Positions 10,188-19,147 of a stretch of 64,000 bases of DNA are shown piece after piece. The stretch's first letter is position 1, and each line of letters begins with the position of its first letter. The stretch comes from Proteiniphilum sp. UBA1403 (GTDB taxonomy: Bacteria; Bacteroidota; Bacteroidia; Bacteroidales; Dysgonomonadaceae), in NCBI GenBank assembly GCA_002305715.1, contig DBQD01000036.1:1-64000 (forward strand), read 5' to 3'. Made by a program: the position numbers and the translations under genes. The notes beneath the pieces were generated by a model that worked only from the letters and a program-made list of their open reading frames with translations, searched no databases and was not told the origin of the DNA.

Positions 10188-11225
10188 ATGATGAAAAAAA
10201 TACTCATATTATTGGCATTTGCCATCTGTTTGATCTCTTGTCAGAATCAGGACATTGATTTCCCTGATTTTGATTATACGACAGGATATTTCCCCTATCA
10301 ATATCCTATTCGTACCATTATTCTGGGAGATTATATTTACGACAACAGCAACGATAATAATCATGAATTTGTCATCTCTGTAGCAATGGGTGGGGTGTAT
10401 GAAAATACACAACAGCGAATTTTCAAGTTTGTGGTAGATGAAGAACTCTGTACAGATGCATATTTTGCTGATGGAAGTCCCATTCGTCCTTTACCTTCAT
10501 CCTACTATCAGTTATCCGACAATCAGAAAATTATAATCGAACCTGGCAATGTAAATGGTGGCATAAAGGTGAAACTCAACGATGAATTTTTTGATAATCC
10601 GTTATCAATAAAAAACACATTTGTAGTGCCTTTGCGACTCACTGGGGTGATCAATATCGATACGCTCTTACAGGGTAAAGCAAACTCTGCAGCAGCCGAT
10701 CTTCGAATTGCAGGAGAGTGGGCAGCAGCTCCAAAACATTTTACAATGTTTGGTGTAAAGTTCATTAATCCCTACCACGGAAACTTCCTCTATTTTGGTA
10801 AGTCCTCATTAAGTGAAAATAACACCGTAGTTGAACAAAAGACGTATAAAGAGAAATTTATTGAGACAAATACAGTTGTCAAACTAACAACAACTGCACG
10901 CTCACAGGTGTCCATACGGCTTCCTTTCCAATCATCCGTACTTAATGGTTTCTATGATATGTTACTTAATTTTGAGTCGAACAATTTTGATGCAGCAGGT
11001 GGAGTAACATGTACCGTAGCAGCTCCGGAGGGATCGATTTACACCATTACTGGAAGTGGAAAATATATGCAAAAAACGGAAGAGTTTGGGGATAAAAAAC
11101 GTGACGCTATTTATCTCTCTTATACAGTAAATAGTGATACGCACAGTTACTCTGCAACAGATACTCTTATCATGAGAGATAGAGCGGTTGTGATGGAAAC
11201 CTATACTCCTACGATTATAAAATAA
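10188..11225 (+). CDS. DUF1735-type PUL lipoprotein, putative surface glycan-binding protein
   Basis: The 345-residue protein has a lipoprotein signal (lipobox LISC, Cys18). Its N-terminal half reads like the DUF1735 (BT_3987-type) beta-sandwich: YPIRTIILGDYIYDN, then PSSYYQLSDNQKIIIEPG and FVVPLRLTGV at about 30-165. The C-terminal part ends with KKRDAIYLSYTV and TLIMRDRAVVME, a pattern I associate with DUF1735 partner domains (DUF5627-like). Such proteins are typically encoded just after susD and help capture glycans at the surface. Position and lipobox fit that role. No enzyme motif is visible. The domain names are from memory and a profile search would settle them. Confidence 0.75.
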   Translation: MMKKILILLAFAICLISCQNQDIDFPDFDYTTGYFPYQYPIRTIILGDYIYDNSNDNNHEFVISVAMGGVYENTQQRIFKFVVDEELCTDAYFADGSPIRPLPSSYYQLSDNQKIIIEPGNVNGGIKVKLNDEFFDNPLSIKNTFVVPLRLTGVINIDTLLQGKANSAAADLRIAGEWAAAPKHFTMFGVKFINPYHGNFLYFGKSSLSENNTVVEQKTYKEKFIETNTVVKLTTTARSQVSIRLPFQSSVLNGFYDMLLNFESNNFDAAGGVTCTVAAPEGSIYTITGSGKYMQKTEEFGDKKRDAIYLSYTVNSDTHSYSATDTLIMRDRAVVMETYTPTIIK

Positions 11226-11246
11226 TCATTTAAAAAATCCCATCTT

Positions 11247-11266
11247 TTAATGAATTAATTCATTAA
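11247..11266. repeat. 20-bp perfect palindrome between PUL genes
   Basis: TTAATGAATTAATTCATTAA reads identically on both strands. It lies in the 76-nt gap between the DUF1735-type gene and the BIG2 protein gene. There is no following T-tract, so a classical terminator is unlikely. It may be a protein-binding site, an attenuating or mRNA-processing hairpin, or chance in AT-rich DNA. Confidence 0.5.
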
Positions 11267-11301
11267 GAAAGTACGATATTTTTTAAATTAAAACACAGAA
11301 A

Positions 11302-13047
11302 ATGAATGCAAATCGTAATAAAAATCTGATTCTCCTACTTCTGATCTCTTGTTTATTGGCAATTGCATCGTGTAGTACGGAAGAGCAAGCTGAAATGATA
11401 GAGATCTCTTTAGACAAGAGTACCCTTACCCTTGTCTTGGGAAACACTGAAACGTTGATAGCTACTTCGAATTCCAACCAAATTGAGTGGATCAGTAGCA
11501 ATACGGATGTTGTTACCGTCTCAAATGGAGTAGTTACAGCCGTAGGATTGGGCGATGCTATTGTCAATGCTAAAGTTGGAAATAGCAGGGCTTTTTGTGA
11601 AATCTCGGTAATTGAAACACCTGTTAATGTATCCAGTGTAACCATTACTGAAGCTGAAGTGATAATGACTGTAGGCAATATAAAGAAATTAGCGGCAGTT
11701 GTTGAACCTGAAAACGCCACATACAAAAACGTAAGATGGAGCAGCAGCAACCCACAGATTGTCTTTGTGGATGACTATACCGGAGAAATAACGGCAAAGG
11801 CATTGGGTGAAGCTACTATTACAGTCAGGACTGTAGATGGTGGAAAAACTGCATCAGCTGTGGTTAAAGTATGGCCTGCATTAAATTTGAACCGTCCACA
11901 CAACAATACACCATTGGTATTAAATCCGATAGATGGTAATGAAGTCACATCATTCTCATGGTTCCCATTTGAAGGTACAACTATCTACGTACTGAAACTG
12001 AGTCTATCTGAAGACTTCAGCACTCCAATTTACGAAAAAGAGGTAAATGGATCCTCGTTTGATGTTCCTTCGTCTGTATTGAATGAGTTGATTTATAAGA
12101 TCCCGGGGGAAACAGTCAATGTTTATTGGACTGTTGAGCCTAAAGATCCAATACAGGTAGTAGGTGAAATCAGGACCTTATCGGTGAAACCTGATCGCAA
12201 CGAGTACCTGAAGTTGTTACCTGCAACTGCGGTCAACTTGACAGCAACCAAAGGTATCGGTGAATACCAATATTCAATTGTTTCAGGATCGGGAACATCT
12301 TCGATCAACACAACGCCATTGACAGCTTCTCTCGATCCTAAATCGTTTATGGCTAGCATTATGACGAAGAACTCAACACTCCAACAAGCCCTGAGTCTGT
12401 CACTGATAAAAGCCGATGGAACAGTAGTCGGATCCATAACTTCACCAGCTGCCAACACTACTTCATCCTGGATAGAAACCACCATCAACACGAAATCACT
12501 ATTAGAGGGATCATCGTGGGGAGCACCGGGAGATTACCTGAGGCTGAACTTCTCGGGCAGCGGCCAACTTGAAGTTAATGCAATACATATCAGGCCAATG
12601 AACTATCAGGAGATTAAAGATAGTTACGTTCCGCAAATATTGCAATTTGTATCGAAGAGTGCACATGTCACATTGGAGACAATTGCTCCAAATCATTATA
12701 AACTGAGAAGTAGCGGAACGGATCCAAATGCCACAACAAATAAATTATTAACCCAACTTCCTGAAGGTGCATGTATCCTTGAGTTTGAGTACAAGAGTAC
12801 TTCACAGATGGGTAATAATTTGCAGATCTACTTTGCGAGTCCAGGCTTAGGATTAGCTGAGGGAAGATCCATTAAGTTTGGAACTGTGCCTGCTGCAATT
12901 CAGTGGACCACCTATAGAGCAGACATAACTCGCGCAATTGCTGAATTTAGCTGGGGTGGAGTTGACAGTTACTTTAGGATGGATATAGGTGAAAGAGCTG
13001 ATTATGAAATTGAAATTAGAAATATGAAAATTGTTTTTAAAGATTAA
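11302..13047 (+). CDS. BIG2-domain lipoprotein, putative surface glycan-binding protein
   Basis: The 581-residue lipoprotein has lipidated Cys24, followed by STEEQAE, an acidic start that fits surface export in Bacteroidetes. Domains in order are Ig-like BIG2 at about 32-103, a second BIG2 at about 106-192 (TGEITAKALGEATITV), an Fn3/SusE-like module at about 193-305 (FSWFPFEGTTIYVLKLSLS), and two further beta-sandwich stretches to the end (SYFRMDIGE, YEIEIRNMKIVFKD). No catalytic motif is visible. From the second BIG2 domain onward it aligns almost end to end with the C-terminal half of the next gene, a GH99-like enzyme. Position after the SusC/D pairs and architecture argue for a glycan-binding role. 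A strong terminator follows. Confidence 0.8.
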   Translation: MNANRNKNLILLLLISCLLAIASCSTEEQAEMIEISLDKSTLTLVLGNTETLIATSNSNQIEWISSNTDVVTVSNGVVTAVGLGDAIVNAKVGNSRAFCEISVIETPVNVSSVTITEAEVIMTVGNIKKLAAVVEPENATYKNVRWSSSNPQIVFVDDYTGEITAKALGEATITVRTVDGGKTASAVVKVWPALNLNRPHNNTPLVLNPIDGNEVTSFSWFPFEGTTIYVLKLSLSEDFSTPIYEKEVNGSSFDVPSSVLNELIYKIPGETVNVYWTVEPKDPIQVVGEIRTLSVKPDRNEYLKLLPATAVNLTATKGIGEYQYSIVSGSGTSSINTTPLTASLDPKSFMASIMTKNSTLQQALSLSLIKADGTVVGSITSPAANTTSSWIETTINTKSLLEGSSWGAPGDYLRLNFSGSGQLEVNAIHIRPMNYQEIKDSYVPQILQFVSKSAHVTLETIAPNHYKLRSSGTDPNATTNKLLTQLPEGACILEFEYKSTSQMGNNLQIYFASPGLGLAEGRSIKFGTVPAAIQWTTYRADITRAIAEFSWGGVDSYFRMDIGERADYEIEIRNMKIVFKD

Positions 13048-13064
13048 TTGAATATTCCTTTTTT

Positions 13065-13095
13065 AGGTCCCTGCTGCATATTGTTGCAGGGACCT
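13065..13095 (+). terminator. Strong hairpin terminator after the SusC/D-BIG2 operon
   Basis: AGGTCCCTGC (13065-13074) pairs perfectly with GCAGGGACCT (13086-13095) across an 11-nt loop, and the right arm is followed by CTTTTGCTTTC. It starts 18 nt after the stop of the BIG2 lipoprotein gene. It separates the transporter and binding operon from the GH99-like gene cluster downstream. Confidence 0.85.
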
Positions 13096-13203
13096 CTTTT
13101 GCTTTCATTTCACGAACAATCTTTTTCTTGTTTTTCATCTTGTTCATCGCTTGTATTTGTATAATAAAAGAATTCAGTCAACAACAACTATCCATCAGTA
13201 TAG

Positions 13204-13228
13204 TTAAATGTCGATACTATACATTTAA
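13204..13228. promoter_or_regulatory. Dyad-symmetric element upstream of GH99-BIG2 gene
   Basis: TTAAATGT (13204-13211) and ACATTTAA (13221-13228) form a perfect 8-bp inverted repeat with a 9-nt spacer. A nested GTATAG/CTATAC dyad lies at 13198-13203 and 13217-13222. The element lies 33 nt upstream of the start codon of the next gene, just after a terminator. That is a sensible place for an operator, but the regulator is unknown. Confidence 0.35.
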
Positions 13229-13260
13229 TTATTTATGTAATGCATTAAGCTACTGAAAAA

Positions 13261-15885
13261 ATGCTGAACAATAACGGGAGAACATATAGCAAGGACCGGT
13301 TAATAAGCGTTCTATTTATCTGTCTATTGACACTCTTTTCTGTTTTTTCTTGTGAAGAAAAAGAACCACAAGTTGTAGAGGAAACAAACGAAGAAGAAAC
13401 AAACGAAGAGGAAGTTCAAAAGCCAGTAGAAAGAATTATTAAAGACATACAGTTGGGTGCCTATTTTTTCGATGGATGGTCCGGTTTAAACAGCCATACA
13501 AATGATCCCAATCAAGCTTGGGCAATAAATGCACCGACACATCTTACCAAACGACTTGCTTATGAGTTTGCAGACAGAAAACCAATTTGGGGATGGAGAG
13601 GTGATTCTCAATCAATCGTTGAAACTCAGATTAATTTAGCAGCAGAGCATGGATTGGATTTCTTTCTGTTTTGTTGGTATTGGAGAAACAATAAAGGACC
13701 CTTAAATCTCTCAGCCATAGAAAGCGACCCAAAGCATACCCAATTAGGATTGTACCTAAAAGCAAAGAACAAAAACCTGTTGAAATTTGCCCTATTAGTC
13801 GCGAATCATGAGGGTGCAGAGATCGTAGGTCCCGATAACTGGGAAGCTGCAGCTCGATATTGGATGAAGTATTTTAAGGATGAACAGCATGTAACCATAG
13901 ATGGGAGTCCGTTGGTTGTTATTTTCAATTCATCTGGAATTGACAAAGAGAGTATTGAACGTATGCAACAGGTAGCCATTGAAAATGGATTTCCCGGACT
14001 CGCAATTGCGGGATGTAGTAACCCGTCGCCAAGTGTTGGCTTTACACATCGAACGCATTACAACATTGTACCAGGTTACTCAGCCGGTTCCGAGGAACAT
14101 GCATATAGTGAATTGGTAGAAGCACATAAAAGTAACTGGACAGGAACTGAACAATTGCCCTATATTCCAGAAGTTACAGTAGGATGGGATAAAAGGCCAT
14201 GGGAAGGACCTGAAGGTTTGGGAACTGTTGAGGGGTGGTATTACACAAATAGAACACCTCAACTAGTGGAACGTTTTATTCAGGATGCCATCACCTGGAT
14301 GGATAAAAATCCTACTAAAACAACAAAAGAACGAATGATTTTTCTATATGCATGGAATGAAATCGGAGAAGGTGGATATTTAGTTCCTACAGCAGGAGAC
14401 CCCGACGGTGAGTATTTGAAAGCTGTCAAACGAGTCGCAAAAGAGAGAGAGAGACCGCCGGTCAATGTAACGGGTGTATCAATTACTGAAGAACATGTTA
14501 CGATTGGTTTAGGTAGAACAAAAATATTGAAAGCCATTGTCAATCCAGAAAATGCCACATATAAAAACATACGTTGGAGTAGTAGTGATCCTCAGGTTGT
14601 CTCTATTCACAATATCACAGGTGAGATTACAGCAAAAGCTTTGGGTGAAGCAACCATTACTGTAACGACAGTGGAAGGGGAAAAATCAGCAACATGTACT
14701 GTAAAGGTATTGCCTGCATTCAATTTAAACACTCCACAGAATAAATATTCATGGATGTTAGATCCAACAGACAGTGAGTCAAATACCATCTTCTCATGGA
14801 CTCCAATTGAAAACAACACTATGTATATATTCAAAATGAGTCTCTCTGAGAATCTCTCATCACCCATCTTAGAGAAAGAGGTGAGCGAATCCTCGATTGC
14901 AGTTTCTTCTTACGAACTAAATGAATTGATTAAAAATAGAATGGGTAATACTGTGAGAATTGACTGGACTGTGGAACCAAAAGATCCTATTGAGGTAGCA
15001 GGAGAAATTAGACACCTAACGGTGACTCCCGATAGAAATGAATACTTTCGACTTTCGCCTGCTACAGCAAACAATCTGAAAGTTTCAAAAGATGCAGGAG
15101 AATATCAATATACATTGATTACTGAATCGGAAACATCTTCGGTCAATACAATGCCATTATCTAAATCAATCGATCCAAATGCTTTAATTGCCAGTATCAA
15201 AATAAAGAATTCAACGCTTCAGTCAGTATTGAATATCACCTTAATTAAAAAAGATGGAACGGAGGTTGGAAATGTCTATTCAGAAGAGATCAACAATTCA
15301 TTAACATGGCAAGAATCTGCTATAAATGCAACACCTCAACTAGCGGAATCCACATGGGGAGAAATTGGTGATTACCTAAGACTAAGTTTTTCTGGGAGCG
15401 GCCATATCGAAATAAATGCACTTCATTTCAGGCCAATGAATTACCAGGAACATAAAGAAAACTATGTGCCTGAAATGTTGAAACTTGTCTCAAAAAGTTC
15501 GCATACAGAGATGGAGACAATCTCAGAATATCACTACAAATTAACGAGTACAGGTATAGATCCTTTTGCGACAACCAGCAAATTAACAGCATCATTACCA
15601 CCAGGAGCCTGTATGCTCACATTCGAATATAAGAGCAATGCACTAATAGAAAAGAATTTCCAGCTCTACTTTGGTATACCCGGTCATGATCTCGCTGAAT
15701 CCAGATCCATAAAACTAGGAACTGTAGCTGCCTCTGCAGACTGGAAGAGTTACAATGCAGACATGACGCCTGCTATAACCAATTGGAACTGGGGTGTTGC
15801 AGGAAGTTACATCCGATTGGATTTTGGAGAAAAATCAGGTTATGAAATTGAGATACGAAATATCAAAATTGTTTTCAAAGATTAG
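13261..15885 (+). CDS. GH99/WbsX-like glycosidase fused to BIG2 and binding modules
   Basis: The 874-residue lipoprotein has lipidated Cys31, followed by an acidic ETNEE-repeat linker that suggests surface display. Residues about 60-395 form a GH99-like (WbsX-type) TIM-barrel domain: LGAYFFDGWSG, FFLFCWYWR, LLVANHEG, VTVGWDKRPWEGP and YAWNEIGEGGY. Glu367 and Glu370 in that last motif have the i/i+3 spacing of the GH99 catalytic pair. A BIG2 domain (about 400-483), an Fn3/SusE-like module (about 485-595) and two beta-sandwich stretches follow, all paralogous to the preceding gene. The known GH99 activity is endo-alpha-mannosidase or mannanase; the substrate here is not established. It is the only one of the five paralogues carrying accessory modules, so it may make the first cut at the surface. 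Confidence 0.8.
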   Translation: MLNNNGRTYSKDRLISVLFICLLTLFSVFSCEEKEPQVVEETNEEETNEEEVQKPVERIIKDIQLGAYFFDGWSGLNSHTNDPNQAWAINAPTHLTKRLAYEFADRKPIWGWRGDSQSIVETQINLAAEHGLDFFLFCWYWRNNKGPLNLSAIESDPKHTQLGLYLKAKNKNLLKFALLVANHEGAEIVGPDNWEAAARYWMKYFKDEQHVTIDGSPLVVIFNSSGIDKESIERMQQVAIENGFPGLAIAGCSNPSPSVGFTHRTHYNIVPGYSAGSEEHAYSELVEAHKSNWTGTEQLPYIPEVTVGWDKRPWEGPEGLGTVEGWYYTNRTPQLVERFIQDAITWMDKNPTKTTKERMIFLYAWNEIGEGGYLVPTAGDPDGEYLKAVKRVAKERERPPVNVTGVSITEEHVTIGLGRTKILKAIVNPENATYKNIRWSSSDPQVVSIHNITGEITAKALGEATITVTTVEGEKSATCTVKVLPAFNLNTPQNKYSWMLDPTDSESNTIFSWTPIENNTMYIFKMSLSENLSSPILEKEVSESSIAVSSYELNELIKNRMGNTVRIDWTVEPKDPIEVAGEIRHLTVTPDRNEYFRLSPATANNLKVSKDAGEYQYTLITESETSSVNTMPLSKSIDPNALIASIKIKNSTLQSVLNITLIKKDGTEVGNVYSEEINNSLTWQESAINATPQLAESTWGEIGDYLRLSFSGSGHIEINALHFRPMNYQEHKENYVPEMLKLVSKSSHTEMETISEYHYKLTSTGIDPFATTSKLTASLPPGACMLTFEYKSNALIEKNFQLYFGIPGHDLAESRSIKLGTVAASADWKSYNADMTPAITNWNWGVAGSYIRLDFGEKSGYEIEIRNIKIVFKD
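13381..13410 (+). repeat. Two-copy 15-bp in-frame repeat encoding an acidic linker
   Basis: GAAACAAACGAAGAA is directly followed by the same 15-mer with one change at its last base. It encodes ETNEE twice, just after the lipidated cysteine of the GH99-BIG2 protein. The repeat lengthens an acidic tether. Such short repeats can vary in copy number by slippage without breaking the frame. Confidence 0.7.
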
Positions 15886-15968
15886 CAACAAATTTTATGG
15901 TTTGAATCCATGATCCCGTGTAACAAGTGAATAAACAATAGTGACCTATTCTAGATAAGGTAATTAAA

Positions 15969-16892
15969 ATGGGAATTTCAAGAAGAAAATTTATATCACA
16001 TACAGCTATTGGATCCCTAGCTATTCCGATTACTAAAGCGAATATGGGGCCCAATTTTCATGAAGGCAAGCTTGCAATGAACTCTCAAGATACTTTCACT
16101 GTACTCTTTTTGGGGACTGGAGCTGCCGATTGGGATGTAAATGCGTATCCTCAGGAGAAAGAGATTCTATTATCCGGTGCATACAGAGGGCAATCGTCTA
16201 TCTTGATTAACAATTCGATTCTAGTTGATTGTGGCGCTACGGTAGCTGCAGCATTGGACATTTTTGGCGTGCATATCGATACAATTACAGATATTGTAAT
16301 AACACATACGCATGCTGATCACTTTAATATTGATTCAATAAAAAAAATTGCATCAAAAAGGGAAAATCAAAAAAGAATAAACTTATGGATTGAACACCAT
16401 GCGGCATCTTATTATAAAACGCTGGAAGATGATACCGGATGTACTGTTAAACCTGTTAAGTGCTTTGAGAAATTTACTATAAATGAATTTGAAATTACCC
16501 CTGTTGAAGCCAATCATTTTCGTGCAGAGACCGAAGAGCAATGTCTTCATTATATTTTCACAAAATCCAATAAATCTCTGTTCTATGCATTAGATGGAGG
16601 ATGGCTTACCATTAAAACATGGAACTTGCTAAAAAAAATGAAACTGAATACCATTATCTGGGATGCGACATGGGGTTCAGATGTCTATTACTGTATTTTT
16701 AGCCACAACACTATTCCTGCGATCCATTTAATGAAAAAACAAATGTTCAAAGACCAAGTATTAAATCAGGAAAGCAAAGTCATTATTTCACACTTGTCAA
16801 GGAATAGTCATCCTTCACATGCTAATGTGACTATAAATATGAAAACAGAGCAAATAATAACCGCTTACGATGGAGCTGAGTTTTTAATTTAA
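15969..16892 (+). CDS. Metallo-beta-lactamase-fold hydrolase with twin-arginine signal
   Basis: The 307-residue protein begins with a twin-arginine-type leader (SRRKFISHTAIGSLAI, Arg5-Arg6), suggesting folded export to the periplasm. The metallo-beta-lactamase signature HTHADH occupies residues 113-118. LFLGTGAADWD, SSILINNSILVDCG and the late ISHLSRNSHPSH fit the PhnP-like branch (cyclic phosphodiesterase-type), although I cannot rule out lactonase or other MBL activities. It sits between two GH99-like genes, 83 nt after the first and 41 nt before the second. The location implies action on a product of the GH99-like enzymes. The true substrate is unknown. Confidence 0.75.
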   Translation: MGISRRKFISHTAIGSLAIPITKANMGPNFHEGKLAMNSQDTFTVLFLGTGAADWDVNAYPQEKEILLSGAYRGQSSILINNSILVDCGATVAAALDIFGVHIDTITDIVITHTHADHFNIDSIKKIASKRENQKRINLWIEHHAASYYKTLEDDTGCTVKPVKCFEKFTINEFEITPVEANHFRAETEEQCLHYIFTKSNKSLFYALDGGWLTIKTWNLLKKMKLNTIIWDATWGSDVYYCIFSHNTIPAIHLMKKQMFKDQVLNQESKVIISHLSRNSHPSHANVTINMKTEQIITAYDGAEFLI

Positions 16893-16933
16893 GAATCTAA
16901 ATAAAAACACTAATTTTATAAATTACATCTAAG

Positions 16934-18097
16934 ATGAAAACTACTAAAAAGATGATTAACCGAAATTTCTTGACAATATTAAGGCATTGGGAAGTACTCC
17001 CAATAACCCTTCTAGCACTCATTCTCCTGTTCGCTCTATCATGTACAAGAAAAACAAATAAGGAAAGTTCAACCCCACAAAAAGACATCCTAATTGGAGC
17101 CTATTTTTTCGATGGCTGGTCCGGTAAAAATCGATACGCAGACGATCCAAATCAGCCATGGGCTGTAAATGCTCCCACACACCTAACAAAAAGGTTTGTT
17201 GAAGAATTTCAGGAGCGAGAACCTCTTTGGGGATGGAGAGGTGATGTACAAGAGATTGTTGAAAAGCAGATTGATCTGGCAGCAGATAATGGAATAGATT
17301 TTTTTCTCTTTTGTTGGTATTGGAGAGATAATAAAGGAGCAATAAATAGAGAGGCCATCGAAAATGCATCATTACATACCCAGATGCATATGTATCTGAA
17401 AGCAAAAAACAAAGAGAGACTAAAATTTGCCTTGTTGGTTGCCAATCACGGAGGAAGTGAAATTGTTGGTGCCGACAATTGGGAGGCAGCAGCCAGGTAC
17501 TGGATGAAATATTTCAATGATGAGCAACATGTAATGGTCGACGGTAAACCGTTGGTTGTCATCTTCAATTCTGCAGGAATAGATAAAGAGAGTACAGATC
17601 GAATGCAACAAGTGGCCATTGAAAACGGATTCCCTGGTATGGTGATAGCCGGTTGCGGGAACCCTTCTCCTGAAGTAGGATTCACACACAGAACACATTA
17701 TAACATTGTTCCAGGTTATGCAGAAGGATCTGAGGAGCATGACTATAGTGAACTGGTTGAAGCGCACAAACAAAACTGGATTGGGACTGAAGAAATGCCT
17801 TACATCCCGGAAGTTACTGTTGGATGGGATAAAAGACCCTGGGAAGGTCCCGATGGCTTACATCAAAAAGAGGGATGGTATTATCCAAACCACACTCCGG
17901 AGCAAGTTGAGAACTTCTTGCGTGATGCCGTTACTTGGATGGATGAAAATCCCACAAAAACAACAAAAGAACGGATAGTTCTCCTTTATGCTTGGAATGA
18001 AAATGGTGAAGGAGGATATTTGATGCCCACTAAAGGAGATCCAAACGGTGAATTTTTACAAGCAATAAAACGAGTGGCTGACGAAAGGACTAAGTAA
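16934..18097 (+). CDS. GH99/WbsX-like glycosidase lipoprotein
   Basis: This 387-residue single-domain paralogue of the GH99-like module has IGAYFFDGWSG near the start of the domain, FFLFCWYWRDN, ALLVANHGG, VTVGWDKRPWEGP and YAWNENGEGGY. The candidate catalytic pair is Glu356/Glu359. A long N-region precedes a hydrophobic segment ending FALSC (Cys37), so it is probably a lipoprotein. CTRKTN after the cysteine lacks acidic residues and suggests a periplasmic-facing location. It closely resembles the catalytic half of the gene at 13261, consistent with recent duplication. The next gene starts 18 nt downstream. Confidence 0.8.
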   Translation: MKTTKKMINRNFLTILRHWEVLPITLLALILLFALSCTRKTNKESSTPQKDILIGAYFFDGWSGKNRYADDPNQPWAVNAPTHLTKRFVEEFQEREPLWGWRGDVQEIVEKQIDLAADNGIDFFLFCWYWRDNKGAINREAIENASLHTQMHMYLKAKNKERLKFALLVANHGGSEIVGADNWEAAARYWMKYFNDEQHVMVDGKPLVVIFNSAGIDKESTDRMQQVAIENGFPGMVIAGCGNPSPEVGFTHRTHYNIVPGYAEGSEEHDYSELVEAHKQNWIGTEEMPYIPEVTVGWDKRPWEGPDGLHQKEGWYYPNHTPEQVENFLRDAVTWMDENPTKTTKERIVLLYAWNENGEGGYLMPTKGDPNGEFLQAIKRVADERTK

Positions 18098-18115
18098 ATC
18101 AAATTAAAATAAAGT

Positions 18116-19069
18116 ATGCAAAACAGAAGAAATTTCATTAAAAATGTTTCAGCCTTCTCTTTAGGAGGAATATTGGCAGGAAAGTCCGTATTAGCAAATA
18201 CAACGACAAGCTCAGTTATATCAATTAACGCCCCTAAAAAAATAGGCCTACAAATTTACTCACTGGGAAAAGAATTATATAAAGATCTCCCCGGAGGATT
18301 AAAACAATTAAGCCAAATGGGATACTCTACACTTGAGCTTGCCGGTTACAAAGATGGAAAGATAAGTGATGTAGAAATGAGTGAATTCCACAAAATGGCA
18401 GAAGATGCCGGTCTCAAAATCACAAGTTCACATGTTAATCCCCCTGTTCGTGAATACACTGCTTCCAACAAGGAAATGATCGCCGACTTCTGGAAGAGAG
18501 TGGCAGACGAACATGCAAATATCGGGGTCAAATACATCATTCAGCCTGGTCAACCTCAAACACGTAGTATTGAGGAGGTTTCAACAGTTTGCGAAGTCTT
18601 TAATGAAGCAGGGGAAATAGCAAAATCAAAGGGATTGGTATTTGGATATCACAATCACGAGATGGAATTTTCCCGCGTAATACCAGGTGGAAAACAGATG
18701 TATTTTGGAAGACAGGCTTTGGGAAATAATCCACCGGAAGGTACAGAAGTTATCTACGATCGAATGTTAAAGCTGACAGATCCGGAACTGGTCATCTTCG
18801 AATTGGATGTTTATTGGGCCGTGATGGGACAAGTTGATCCGGTTGAATACATGAAGAAATATCCCAGCAGGATTCGATTACTACATATAAAGGACAAAGC
18901 CGTTTTGGGAGAATCAGGAATGATGAATTTCGAGAAAATATTTGAACTCTATTATCGAAATAATATCCAGGGCTACTTTGTGGAGCTTGAGGGAGTATCT
19001 TCAGGAATGCAATTTGAAGGGGTTAAAGGTTGTATTGATTACCTATTACGTTCACCCTTTGTAAAATAG
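18116..19069 (+). CDS. TIM-barrel sugar isomerase/epimerase-like protein with twin-arginine signal
   Basis: The 317-residue protein starts with a twin-arginine-type signal (NRRNFIKN, Arg4-Arg5, then a hydrophobic stretch), implying export after folding, perhaps with bound metal. The body reads as an AP-endonuclease-2/xylose-isomerase-type TIM barrel: IGLQIYSLG, LSQMGYSTLELAG, YHNHEMEF, VIFELDVYWAV and IRLLHIKDK. The His and acidic residues in YHNHE, ELDVYW and LHIKD are where this superfamily binds its metal. Relatives of this exported type occur in Bacteroidetes glycan loci and include enzymes acting on 3-keto-glycosides. Here it is next to an oxidoreductase-like gene, which fits such chemistry but does not prove it. 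Confidence 0.75.
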   Translation: MQNRRNFIKNVSAFSLGGILAGKSVLANTTTSSVISINAPKKIGLQIYSLGKELYKDLPGGLKQLSQMGYSTLELAGYKDGKISDVEMSEFHKMAEDAGLKITSSHVNPPVREYTASNKEMIADFWKRVADEHANIGVKYIIQPGQPQTRSIEEVSTVCEVFNEAGEIAKSKGLVFGYHNHEMEFSRVIPGGKQMYFGRQALGNNPPEGTEVIYDRMLKLTDPELVIFELDVYWAVMGQVDPVEYMKKYPSRIRLLHIKDKAVLGESGMMNFEKIFELYYRNNIQGYFVELEGVSSGMQFEGVKGCIDYLLRSPFVK

Positions 19070-19147
19070 GATTTTTTCTATTCAGAAAGTTAAGGATTTC
19101 TAGGCTCAAATGTATGCAACCAGCTATCAACATAATAATCTCTTAAT

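Noticed and set aside
11283..11750. 155-codon open frame on the minus strand
   Set aside because: It is antisense to the BIG2 lipoprotein gene, has no recognisable domain or start signal, and overlaps a well-supported coding region.
13047..13148. Lysine-rich 34-codon frame on the minus strand
   Set aside because: It spans the terminator hairpin, has no promoter or family, and is likely chance.
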